Shown: piece after piece, positions 5,878 through 12,125 of the stretch
Numbering within the stretch: the first letter of the stretch is position 1
How the letters are laid out: each line of letters begins with the position of its first letter
Program-made: the position numbers and the translations under genes
NCBI GenBank assembly: GCA_043801935.1
Contig: JAZDLO010000129.1
Location: 1-18,934, forward strand
Direction of reading: 5' to 3'
DNA length: 18,934 nucleotides
Origin: JAZDLO01 sp043801935
GTDB lineage: Bacteria > Actinomycetota > Thermoleophilia > RBG-16-64-13
Notes under the pieces: generated by a model
The model's database searches: none
Seen by the model: only the letters and a program-made list of their open reading frames with translations
What the model was told of the DNA's origin: nothing

Positions 5878-8562
5878 TCACCTCGCTCTTTCGAGGTGCG
5901 CCGCGGCTTGGGCGACCGCGGCACCCGCATGGAGGATGGAATCCGGGATGTCCTTGACCCCGGAGGCGGCCCCGGCCACGTATACACCGGGAATGTTGGT
6001 TCGGCCGGGGTTCAGATCCTCATCCGGCTCGTCTACGTAAGCGTAGTCGTCGAGCTGGAGGTCTCCATCGGCGAAGAGCCGACGTGCGTCGTCGTTGGGT
6101 TGCACTCCCACTGCCAACACGACGAGGTCGTACTCCGCTTCGGATGGCGCGCCGCTCTCGATGTCCTCGTAGTGCAGGATCAGATTCCCGTTCTCCTGCT
6201 CCGTGATCTTGCCAACGCGGCCTTTGACGAAGTTGGCTCCCATGGCCTTGGCCTGCTCATAGAACTCGTTGTAACCTTTGCCGACCGCGCGGATGTCCAT
6301 GTAGTGGACCGTGACGTCCGCCAGCGGCAGGGCGCCCATGATCAACTGGTTCTGTTTGACCGAGTACATGCAGCAGATCTTCGAGCAGAGCGGATTGTCC
6401 ACGGTCTCGTCGCGGGAGCCCGTACACATGATGTAGGCGATGTTATCGGGCACCTTGCCATCGCTTGGCCGCAACACGGCGTTGTAGGGCCGCGTGGGCG
6501 CGAGGAGACGGTCCATCTGCATCCCGGTGATCACGTTCTTAAACGTGCCATAGCCGTATTGCGGCTTGAGATCGGCCGGGAACAGCTTGAAGCCGGTGGC
6601 CACGATGACTGCACCGACCTCGGCCTCGATGTCCTGCCCGCGCATGTTCAGGCTCACACAGTCGGCTGGGCAGATCTCGACGCATTGCTGACACTCCGAG
6701 CACACGCCGCAGTCCAAACAGCGGGCGGCGCTGTACAGCACATCTTCTTCCGTGAGAGGGGGCTCGATCTCGGCGAAGTCGGCAGGCGCGGCGCTGAGTG
6801 GACGGGATGTCGGAAGCGGCGGCCGGGGCGAATAGCCTTTCTGCCTTGCCAACACGTCGGTCTTGTCCACCATCGGGAGAACGTCGTCGAATTCCGCCGC
6901 ACTCGGTTCTCGACTCTGCAGCCAGCGGTCGACCATGAAAGCCGCCCTGCGCCCTTGTCCTACCGCTGCCGCGATGCTGGTAGGGCCGGAAACGGCGTCG
7001 CCGGCCGCGAACACATACGGAAGCGCGGTCTGCAACGTGCCCGGATCAGCCTCGATGGTCCTGTTTCGATTGACCCGCAGAGTTTCAGCGAAGGCTGTCG
7101 TGTCGGGGGTCATGCCGACCGCGACGATCACGGCGTCGCACTTCAGGCCATGGCGCTTGCTCTCGTTGTATCGCGGACTGAACTTGCCGTCGGCGTCGAA
7201 GACGGCCGTGCACTGCTTCAGCTCAACGCTTTGCACGCTTTCCTCTCCGCGGAGCTCTCGGACACCCCAGGAGTTATGGAGGGCGATGCCTTCGGCCAGG
7301 GCCTCCTCGATCTCCCATGCGTGTGCGGGCATCTCTTCTCGCGACTCGAGGCTGACCATACGCACGGCTGCAGCTCCAAGCCTGCGCGCACTGCGCGCCG
7401 CGTCGATCGCCACGTTGCCGCCGCCGATCACGACCACTTCCTTGCCGCGTAGATCGAAGCCTTCACCCAGCTTGACCGCGCGCAGGAAGGCGAGGGCGCT
7501 CGTGACGCCGGTCAGATCCTCTCCGGGGACCTTGAGCCTGGCAGACTGTGGTGTGCCTGACGCAAGGACGATGGCGTCGTACCCGGCCTTTTTCAGTTCG
7601 TCGAGATCCTCCACACGCGCATCCGTTTCGATCTCCACGCCGAGCGCCATTACGTTCCCGATGTCTCGATCCACCACTTGGTTCGGTAGCCGATAACCGG
7701 GGATCGCGAGCCTCAGCATGCCACCGGGCTGTGGCGCGGCTTCAAAGATCTTCACCCGGTATCCCAATCGTGCGAGCTGCCAGGCGGTCGTCAGCCCGGC
7801 CGGCCCGGAGCCGACCACGGCCACCCGCTTCCCGATCGGGGCGGCCGTCTCCACGTCCAGGACCGCAGCCCGGCCGTAGTGGGCATCGGCGATGAAGCGC
7901 TTCAGCCCGCGGATGGATACCGGTCCCTCCAAGCTGCCCCGGGTACATTCGCCCTCGCAGGGCGCGTAGCAAGCGCGACCGAGGCTGCCGACGAGCGGCG
8001 TGGCTTCGAGGACGAGTTTGAAGGCCTTCTCGTACTGACCAGCACGGATGAGCGCCACGTACCCGTGCGGCTTGATCCCCGCCGGGCAGTTGAACGTACA
8101 GGGCGAAGTGCCCGCTCGCTCGATGACCGCTTTCTTCGGCACAGCTTGCGGGAAAGCAATGTACGCGGCTCTGCGAGAGACCATGTCGGCGTTGAACTCG
8201 TCGGGCACGGCCACGTTGCAGACCATCTCACACTGGCGGCACCCCGTGCAGAGAGACTCCTGCACGAAACGCGGTTTCTGGCGGATCTGCGCCCGAAATC
8301 CGCCGTTGTCGCCTCGGATATTCTCGACCTCCGCGTACGTGAGCACCGTCAGGTTCGGATGGTGGATGGTGGCCCCCATCTTGGGAGTGGAGATGCAGCT
8401 CGCGCAGTCCAGCGTCGGAAAGACCTTGCTGAGCAGGATCATCTTCCCGCCGACGCTGGACTCTTTCTCGACGAGGAGCACCTGATAGCCCATGTCGCCC
8501 AGCTTCAGGGCCGACTCCATGCCACCGATGCCGCCACCGACCACCAGGGCGTCGTACTTCAT
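5878..8562 (-). CDS. HdrA-like protein with an inserted GltD/NfnB-like NAD(P)H oxidoreductase module
   Basis: The ATG at 8562 (MKYDALVVGGG) has AGGAAGGA upstream and overlaps the previous stop as ATGA. The 894-aa protein starts as HdrA/QmoA: FAD motif GGGIGG (9-14), CASC (53-56) and a 4Fe-4S motif C105/C108/C111/C115. From about 150 to 600 it becomes a complete GltD/NfnB/DsrL-type unit: Fe-S cysteines C155, C159, C198, C202, C206; FAD motif GSGPAG (251-256); NAD(P)H motif GGGNVA (380-385); and AAGDAVSGPTSI (519-530). A Cys-rich ferredoxin segment follows (C615 to C635: CLDCGVCSECQQC). HdrA then resumes: IVATGFKLF (653-661), MCTGSR (712-717), CSKICC (726-731) and GAASGVKDIPDSI. The insert lies inside the HdrA fold, so one chain has two flavin sites and several clusters. 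It probably exchanges electrons with NAD(P)H. Usual HdrA (about 650 aa) and QmoA (about 410 aa) are much shorter. Confidence 0.9.
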   Translation of the reverse strand: MKYDALVVGGGIGGMESALKLGDMGYQVLLVEKESSVGGKMILLSKVFPTLDCASCISTPKMGATIHHPNLTVLTYAEVENIRGDNGGFRAQIRQKPRFVQESLCTGCRQCEMVCNVAVPDEFNADMVSRRAAYIAFPQAVPKKAVIERAGTSPCTFNCPAGIKPHGYVALIRAGQYEKAFKLVLEATPLVGSLGRACYAPCEGECTRGSLEGPVSIRGLKRFIADAHYGRAAVLDVETAAPIGKRVAVVGSGPAGLTTAWQLARLGYRVKIFEAAPQPGGMLRLAIPGYRLPNQVVDRDIGNVMALGVEIETDARVEDLDELKKAGYDAIVLASGTPQSARLKVPGEDLTGVTSALAFLRAVKLGEGFDLRGKEVVVIGGGNVAIDAARSARRLGAAAVRMVSLESREEMPAHAWEIEEALAEGIALHNSWGVRELRGEESVQSVELKQCTAVFDADGKFSPRYNESKRHGLKCDAVIVAVGMTPDTTAFAETLRVNRNRTIEADPGTLQTALPYVFAAGDAVSGPTSIAAAVGQGRRAAFMVDRWLQSREPSAAEFDDVLPMVDKTDVLARQKGYSPRPPLPTSRPLSAAPADFAEIEPPLTEEDVLYSAARCLDCGVCSECQQCVEICPADCVSLNMRGQDIEAEVGAVIVATGFKLFPADLKPQYGYGTFKNVITGMQMDRLLAPTRPYNAVLRPSDGKVPDNIAYIMCTGSRDETVDNPLCSKICCMYSVKQNQLIMGALPLADVTVHYMDIRAVGKGYNEFYEQAKAMGANFVKGRVGKITEQENGNLILHYEDIESGAPSEAEYDLVVLAVGVQPNDDARRLFADGDLQLDDYAYVDEPDEDLNPGRTNIPGVYVAGAASGVKDIPDSILHAGAAVAQAAAHLERAR

Positions 8563-8981
8563 GTTGATTCCTTCCTGGACGGACCCAGGTCGGCAAGCGT
8601 TTTGGAGAACTCGTGCATATAGTTGACGAAGGGCTCGGCGCAGACCGAGCAGATGGCCGCCATCCTCAGCCGCTTCGACTCGTGTCCGTGCTCCTGAAGC
8701 AGCGCTTGCGCGTCGGCCATGATCTTCGAGGTCCGCTCGCTGCAATCAGGCAGGTAGGCGCACTCCTCCCCGTCGGCGGCGACGAACACTCCATCAAAGC
8801 CCTGTTGCACGGCATAGAGCACCCAATCGGGTTTGATGCCGCTCGTGCAGGGGAGGCTGAGGACCACCACGTTGGGCGAGTAGTGCATGTGGGAACTGCC
8901 GGCCAGATCGATGCCCGGGTCGGAGATGTTGTTGGTGGAAAAGACCAGTATGCTAGGCGTGAAGGCCTCGCCTTCGCTCAC
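8559..8981 (-). CDS. MvhD/FrhD/FlpD-type hydrogenase iron-sulfur (delta) subunit
   Basis: A 140-aa protein starting at GTG 8981, with AAGGAT upstream and 17 bp after tusA. It carries the family pattern: ILVFSTN near the start, LPCTSGIKPDWVLYAVQQG (43-61), GVFVAADGEECAYL (64-77) and a C-terminal ICSVCAEPFVNYMHEF. Cysteines C45, C74, C80, C111 and C114 can hold a 2Fe-2S cluster. In methanogens this subunit passes electrons from hydrogenase or formate dehydrogenase to HdrA, and in QmoB it is fused as the C-terminal domain. Its end overlaps the HdrA-fusion start by 4 nt, so it is inferred to dock directly on one of the two flavoproteins. No hydrogenase or formate dehydrogenase gene lies in the window. 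Confidence 0.88.
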   Translation of the reverse strand: MSEGEAFTPSILVFSTNNISDPGIDLAGSSHMHYSPNVVVLSLPCTSGIKPDWVLYAVQQGFDGVFVAADGEECAYLPDCSERTSKIMADAQALLQEHGHESKRLRMAAICSVCAEPFVNYMHEFSKTLADLGPSRKEST

Positions 8982-8998
8982 GTCGGGATCCTTGGCCC

Positions 8999-9247
8999 CT
9001 ACTTGAGCTTCTTGACGAACAGCTTCCAGTAGCCCGCTTCTTCGACGACACCCAAATACTCGTGTCCGACCTTCTTCGACCAGGCAGGCAGGTCTTTCTG
9101 GGTCCCGCTGTCGGTTGCCAGGACCTCCATGATCTCACCCACTTTGACGTCGGCCATGCCTTTCTTGGCCGCCAGGATCGGACCTGGACAGGATGTGCCC
9201 CTGGTGTCGACGACCTTTTGGGACTGGATTGAGCCGAGGTCTGTCAT
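8999..9247 (-). CDS. tusA: TusA/SirA-family sulfurtransferase
   Basis: An 82-aa protein starting at ATG 9247, preceded by AAGGGGAAAGAG. Residues 14-29 read DTRGTSCPGPILAAKK, the TusA signature with Cys20 in the CPxP motif that carries persulfide sulfur. The length is normal for the family. It opens the Hdr/Qmo-like gene series and shares the operon with a DsrE-family protein, a pairing known from sulfur-oxidising and sulfate-reducing gene clusters. It could alternatively serve cofactor or tRNA thiolation, but the neighbours favour energy-related sulfur transfer. Confidence 0.92.
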   Translation of the reverse strand: MTDLGSIQSQKVVDTRGTSCPGPILAAKKGMADVKVGEIMEVLATDSGTQKDLPAWSKKVGHEYLGVVEEAGYWKLFVKKLK

Positions 9248-9312
9248 TCTCTTTCCCCTTATTGAAAGACGTTGTGGTTAACGTTGCCCTTCAGATCGGT
9301 CTGGCGCCGTAC

Positions 9313-9678
9313 TCATTGCGCCCAAGCGTCCTGCGCCTGCAGAGATTCACCCTCTGCTTGGTGTTGCTCGATCAGCGCTTGGCGGATCAGCATGCACGCC
9401 TCGATGAACTTCGGATTCGTGATGCTGTAGTAGACGGTCTGGCCTTCCTTCCGCGGGCGAACGAGAAGCCGCTGCTTCAGGATCCGCAAGTGCTGCGAGA
9501 CGTTGTGCACAGATATGTCGAGGTCCGCGGCGATATCGCCCACGCACCTCTCCCCGTCTTTGAGCGCATACATGATCGCCAATCGGTGCTCGTTGGCCAG
9601 GGCCTTGCACAGTTCGGCGTGGATGCTGAAAACGAGGCGCATATCGGAAGCTGGAGTGTTGTCTAGCTGTATTTGCAT
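9313..9678 (-). CDS. ArsR-family winged-helix transcriptional regulator
   Basis: The preferred start is ATG 9678 (MQIQLDN, 121 aa), because a promoter -10 element ends seven bases upstream. An in-frame GTG at 9696 would lie upstream of the expected transcription start. The protein shows the ArsR pattern LCKALANEHRLAIMYAL, GDIAADLDISVHNVSQHLR, LKQRLLVRPRKEG and VYYSITNP. Cysteines lie at 24, 45 and 95. C24 and C95 sit in helices flanking the DNA-binding core, roughly where persulfide-sensing relatives (SqrR, BigR, sHdrR) place theirs, but the match is not exact and a CxC metal motif is absent. It precedes the TusA-Hdr genes in the same direction and is the likely regulator of that operon, perhaps responding to reactive sulfur. 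Confidence 0.88.
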   Translation of the reverse strand: MQIQLDNTPASDMRLVFSIHAELCKALANEHRLAIMYALKDGERCVGDIAADLDISVHNVSQHLRILKQRLLVRPRKEGQTVYYSITNPKFIEACMLIRQALIEQHQAEGESLQAQDAWAQ

Positions 9679-9713
9679 AACTGCTAATATACGCACTATT
9701 ATTTAGAAGTCAA
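9679..9713 (-). promoter_or_regulatory. Promoter of the arsR-tusA-hdr operon with leaderless start
   Basis: On the minus strand TTGACT (9713-9708), a 16-base spacer and TATATT (9691-9686) form a good sigma70-type promoter. Seven bases (AGCAGTT) separate the -10 element from the ATG at 9678, so transcription should start at or within a base or two of that ATG. No Shine-Dalgarno sequence is present, which agrees with a leaderless mRNA. Confidence 0.65.
9685..9701. promoter_or_regulatory. Candidate ArsR operator (inverted repeat)
   Basis: TAATA-N7-TATTA is a perfect 5-bp inverted repeat in an AT-rich island within GC-rich DNA. It covers the -10 element and part of the spacer of the arsR promoter. 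AT-rich dyads of this kind are typical ArsR-family sites, so repression of its own operon is likely. Confidence 0.5.
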
Positions 9714-9781
9714 GGGCGAAAATCAGGGGGAACTCAGGAGAGAGTCACGCTGCCGGCTTGTCTGCGCGCGATATCCGGCGG

Positions 9782-10093
9782 CTATGAGCGAGGCATCCGG
9801 GCCGATTGAGGTGCCCGTTCCCACTCGTCAAGGATCGCCTCGTTCGGGATCGGTAGCGGCTCGGCGCCCACTATCTGGCAGCAGCGCTCGTAAACGCAGT
9901 CCACTTCGTGGGCACATTCCCCGGTGGCCACGTCAAAAGGCGCGCGGCAAAAGACGCAGCACAAGCTATGGAGATCCCACCACTGCATCCTGGACAGGCG
10001 CTCGAGCACCGAACGCATGCGTCGCCAGTCGTAGCACAATGTCTCCACTTCCGCGGAGAGCTTATCCACTTCTCTTTTGGTTGGCGTTTCCAT
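9782..10093 (-). CDS. Small cysteine-rich protein of unknown function
   Basis: ATG 10093 is preferred over GTG 10102 because AGGTG lies six bases before it. The 103-aa protein has a charged, coiled-coil-like N-terminus (KREVDKLSAEVE, RRMRSVLERL) and then eight cysteines in all: C20, CCVFC (45, 46, 49), C60, C66 and CC (71-72), with histidines H42 and H62. The CxxC, CxH and CC spacing suggests a bound metal (zinc or Fe-S) or redox disulfides, in the cytoplasm since there is no signal peptide. It lies just upstream of arsR in the same direction, separated by the arsR promoter. I do not recognise a family. The composition and the run of sensible codons support a real gene. Confidence 0.6.
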   Translation of the reverse strand: METPTKREVDKLSAEVETLCYDWRRMRSVLERLSRMQWWDLHSLCCVFCRAPFDVATGECAHEVDCVYERCCQIVGAEPLPIPNEAILDEWERAPQSARMPRS

Positions 10094-10121
10094 CCTCTTC
10101 ACCTAAGGGTCGTCGTGGACC

Positions 10122-10265
10122 ATGACTCGTGAATCTCCTATCCTCTATCGGCAGAAACAGCCGGAAAGCCCAGCCCTTGACCCCCGCGTTTTGGTGCATC
10201 GCACCGACGAGGACCTCTACCGAGCAAGAGCCGGCGACCGCAACCGCGTGGAAGTCGCGACCTGA
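10122..10265 (+). CDS. Possible 47-aa small protein
   Basis: ATG 10122 to TGA 10265 encodes a charged peptide with MTRESPILYRQKQ, VLVHRTDEDLYRARAGD and VEVAT. The composition looks protein-like and is consistent with local codon use, but the only upstream purine run (AAGGG) is about 12 bases away. Overlapping frames on both strands are also open. It is weakly supported. Confidence 0.22.
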   Translation: MTRESPILYRQKQPESPALDPRVLVHRTDEDLYRARAGDRNRVEVAT

Positions 10266-10344
10266 CCGCACCGCGCGGAGGTCAGAGACGCCGAGACCAG
10301 TTCTGGTTTCGCCTCACCTCGCCATGATTCCGTTGCCGGTCCGC

Positions 10345-10357
10345 GGGGTAGTACCCC
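10345..10357. promoter_or_regulatory. Candidate operator upstream of the Rieske gene
   Basis: GGGGTA-G-TACCCC is a perfect 6-bp inverted repeat with a one-base centre, 55 bases before the Rieske ATG. A weak promoter (TTGCCG at 10333, CCCTAT about 17 bases on) would span it. G/C runs flanked by TA recall CsoR/CstR-family sites, but the orientation differs, so the regulator is unknown. Confidence 0.35.
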
Positions 10358-10412
10358 CTATGCGCATCACGTTCGGTGGTCAGTACGCAAGACCCGATGG
10401 AGAGGAACTGGT

Positions 10413-10766
10413 ATGAGCCGATTCGTGGACGTGGCCGGGGTCGACGATCTGACCGACGGAGCCATGAAGAGAGTGACAGTTGAAGGACGCGACCTCTTGC
10501 TGGCCCGAGTGGGAGACCAGTACTACGCTAGTGACGACCGCTGTCCACACATGGGGGGGCGTTTGTCGCACGGCACGCTTGACGGGACGATCGTGACCTG
10601 CCCGAGGCACGGATCGCGGTTCGATATCGCCGACGGAGGGGTGCTCCGATGGACGGATTGGTCAGGGATCACACTCGCTCTGGCCAAGGTGTTCAAATCC
10701 CCGAGGCCGGTCAAAACGTATCCGGTGCACGCAGAGCAAGATCGGGTAGAGGTCGATCTCGACTAA
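10413..10766 (+). CDS. Rieske-type 2Fe-2S ferredoxin
   Basis: A 117-aa soluble protein starting at ATG 10413, with GGAGAGGAA upstream. The cluster motifs are CPH (C44, H46) and CPRHG (C63, H66), giving the C-x-H-x16-C-x-x-H spacing of Rieske proteins. SRFD and the following residues match dioxygenase-type ferredoxins. It has no signal peptide or membrane helix, so it is a cytoplasmic electron carrier and not a cytochrome bc subunit. No oxygenase is adjacent. The next gene, 55 bp on, is a quinone methyltransferase, and the pair may form an operon. Its redox partner is unknown. Confidence 0.92.
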   Translation: MSRFVDVAGVDDLTDGAMKRVTVEGRDLLLARVGDQYYASDDRCPHMGGRLSHGTLDGTIVTCPRHGSRFDIADGGVLRWTDWSGITLALAKVFKSPRPVKTYPVHAEQDRVEVDLD

Positions 10767-10821
10767 GGTCTGCCGGGACTTCCGCAACCACCGTACCAAC
10801 CTCCCACCCGAGTAGCCGACG

Positions 10822-11553
10822 ATGAGCGTTCGTACGCCGTTCGACCCGTCGTACTTGCGCGACCTCTTCAACCGCAGCGCGCGCTACTACGATCCGGTCA
10901 ATTCCCTGACCAGCCTGGGCCAGGTGGCTTGGTGGCGCAGAGAGACCGTCGCGCTGACCGCTCTCCAGCCCGGAGACAGAGTGCTCGACGCATTTGCCGG
11001 AACGGGTGGGCTGGGCGAGCGAGCGCTCCCGCACCTGGGCCGTGACGGCGAACTGGTGCTTGCGGATCTCAGTCCGGCGATGCTCCACGAAGCTCAGACT
11101 CGCGTGGGCAAGCGTCTGTCTTCGCTTGTGGGCGCCCGCCCTCGGGTGACCTATGTCGTGGGAGATATCCTGAGTCAAGAACTAGGGCTGGGGACCTTCG
11201 ATGTGGTCCTGCTCGGTTGGGGACTGCGCTATGTTCCCGATGTGGAGGAGGCCGTAGCCCGGATCCGTGGGTTCGTGGGCTCCGGCGGCCGATTGGCGGT
11301 GCTTGAGTTCACGCGGCCCAAGCCTCACAGCTGGGCCGCTCCGGCCCAGCTGTACTTCCGGCACGTCGTTCCAAAGGTCGGCTCGTGGCTGGCAGGCGAC
11401 GCCGAGCTGCACCACTACCTGCGCGTCTCCAGCGCCGCGTTCCCCGATGCGGCGTCCTTGGCCCGGGTCATCAGCGAGACGGGGCTCACGGTGACGGGTG
11501 GGCGTAGCCACCTGGGCGGCCTGGTGACGATCGTGGTGGCGACTGACTTGTAA
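10822..11553 (+). CDS. UbiE/MenG-type SAM-dependent methyltransferase
   Basis: The 243-aa length is typical for this family. The N-terminal FNRSARYYDPVN (16-27) and SLGQVAWWRR (31-40) match the UbiE/MenG signature. VLDAFAGTGG (54-63) is SAM motif I, ADLSPAMLHEAQ follows, and VLEFTRP with LYFRHVVPKVG matches the second UbiE signature. Such enzymes C-methylate demethylmenaquinone or a related quinone. Residues around motif I are less canonical than in E. coli UbiE (AFAGTGG for the usual GTGD stretch), so a different quinone or polyketide-like substrate is possible. The Shine-Dalgarno site is weak. The gene ends three bases before a convergent gene, leaving no room for a terminator. Confidence 0.8.
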   Translation: MSVRTPFDPSYLRDLFNRSARYYDPVNSLTSLGQVAWWRRETVALTALQPGDRVLDAFAGTGGLGERALPHLGRDGELVLADLSPAMLHEAQTRVGKRLSSLVGARPRVTYVVGDILSQELGLGTFDVVLLGWGLRYVPDVEEAVARIRGFVGSGGRLAVLEFTRPKPHSWAAPAQLYFRHVVPKVGSWLAGDAELHHYLRVSSAAFPDAASLARVISETGLTVTGGRSHLGGLVTIVVATDL

Positions 11554-11556
11554 GCT

Positions 11557-12033
11557 CTAGTGTTGGTCTGCAGCTTCCGCGCGCGCCTGGGTCGTGCGCA
11601 GGAGCGCGAGGAGTCTGTCCGCGGGCTCGCTCTTGCTGACGAAACTGTCCGCACCCAGCTGCAGCGAGCAACGACGAGCCTCGGGACGGCCGCTCATCGC
11701 AATCACGATGCAGCAGGGGCACCGGGCCTTTATCTCTTGAACCAACCGATCGGGGGCGAGGCCCGGGAGCTCCCAATCGATCAACACCACATCGACCGGC
11801 TGCCGCGCCAAGCAGCTCAGCGCACTCTGCGCGTCTGTCGCCTCCTCTATCCTGCAGTGGGTCGCGCAGTCGCCTGGCCGCTCTCCGTCCAACTCCTGCA
11901 GCAGAAGGCGCAGGGCCGATCGGACCTCCTTGTTGTCATCAGCCAATAGAATACGCACGTTCGTCCCCGCGACCGATTGAACATCGTCATTGCTCCTGCC
12001 TTTACTATGGCGGATGAGGTCGGTGGCGCCCAT
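11557..12033 (-). CDS. Stand-alone response regulator receiver domain
   Basis: The coding frame reaches an ATG at 12033 (158 aa), but that site lacks a Shine-Dalgarno sequence. A GTG at 11958 (VRILLADD) preceded by GGGGA may be the true start and would give a normal receiver of 133 aa. Receiver residues in 158-aa numbering are acidic D32/D33, phospho-acceptor D86 (VLIDWELPG), S114 and K134. There is no output domain. It is unusually rich in cysteine (C56, C60, C74, C105, C107, C108, C122). It lies 92 bp after the histidine kinase gene and is probably a second phospho-acceptor for it. A 6-bp stem (GCGCTG/CAGCGC, 12089-12104) sits between the two genes. Confidence 0.82.
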   Translation of the reverse strand: MGATDLIRHSKGRSNDDVQSVAGTNVRILLADDNKEVRSALRLLLQELDGERPGDCATHCRIEEATDAQSALSCLARQPVDVVLIDWELPGLAPDRLVQEIKARCPCCIVIAMSGRPEARRCSLQLGADSFVSKSEPADRLLALLRTTQARAEAADQH

Positions 12034-12125
12034 GGGCAGGTGGGGGGTCCGTTGCCTGGCCGGATGACCAGTCTGGGGATGCGCCGCAGCGCTGATCGCA
12101 GCGCCTCCCGGGCGGCGGGCCGGCG

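Larger units (their letters stand above)
10103..10412. other. Intergenic region between divergent genes
   Basis: About 310 bases separate the Cys-rich protein (leftward) from the Rieske gene (rightward). The left half holds a possible 47-aa reading frame (10122-10265). The right half holds a GGGGTA-G-TACCCC dyad at 10345-10357 and the Rieske ribosome binding site (GGAGAGGAA). No tRNA or clear terminator was seen. Confidence 0.6.

Noticed and set aside
5824..7452. 542-codon plus-strand frame opposite the HdrA-GltD fusion gene
   Set aside because: It is an antisense shadow typical of GC-rich DNA. It has a His/Asp/Val-biased composition and no ribosome binding site, while the opposite strand holds continuous family motifs.
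12089..12104. Hairpin GCGCTG/CAGCGC between the kinase and lone receiver genes as a terminator
   Set aside because: The stem is only 6 bp and no U-run follows, so it is too weak to call.
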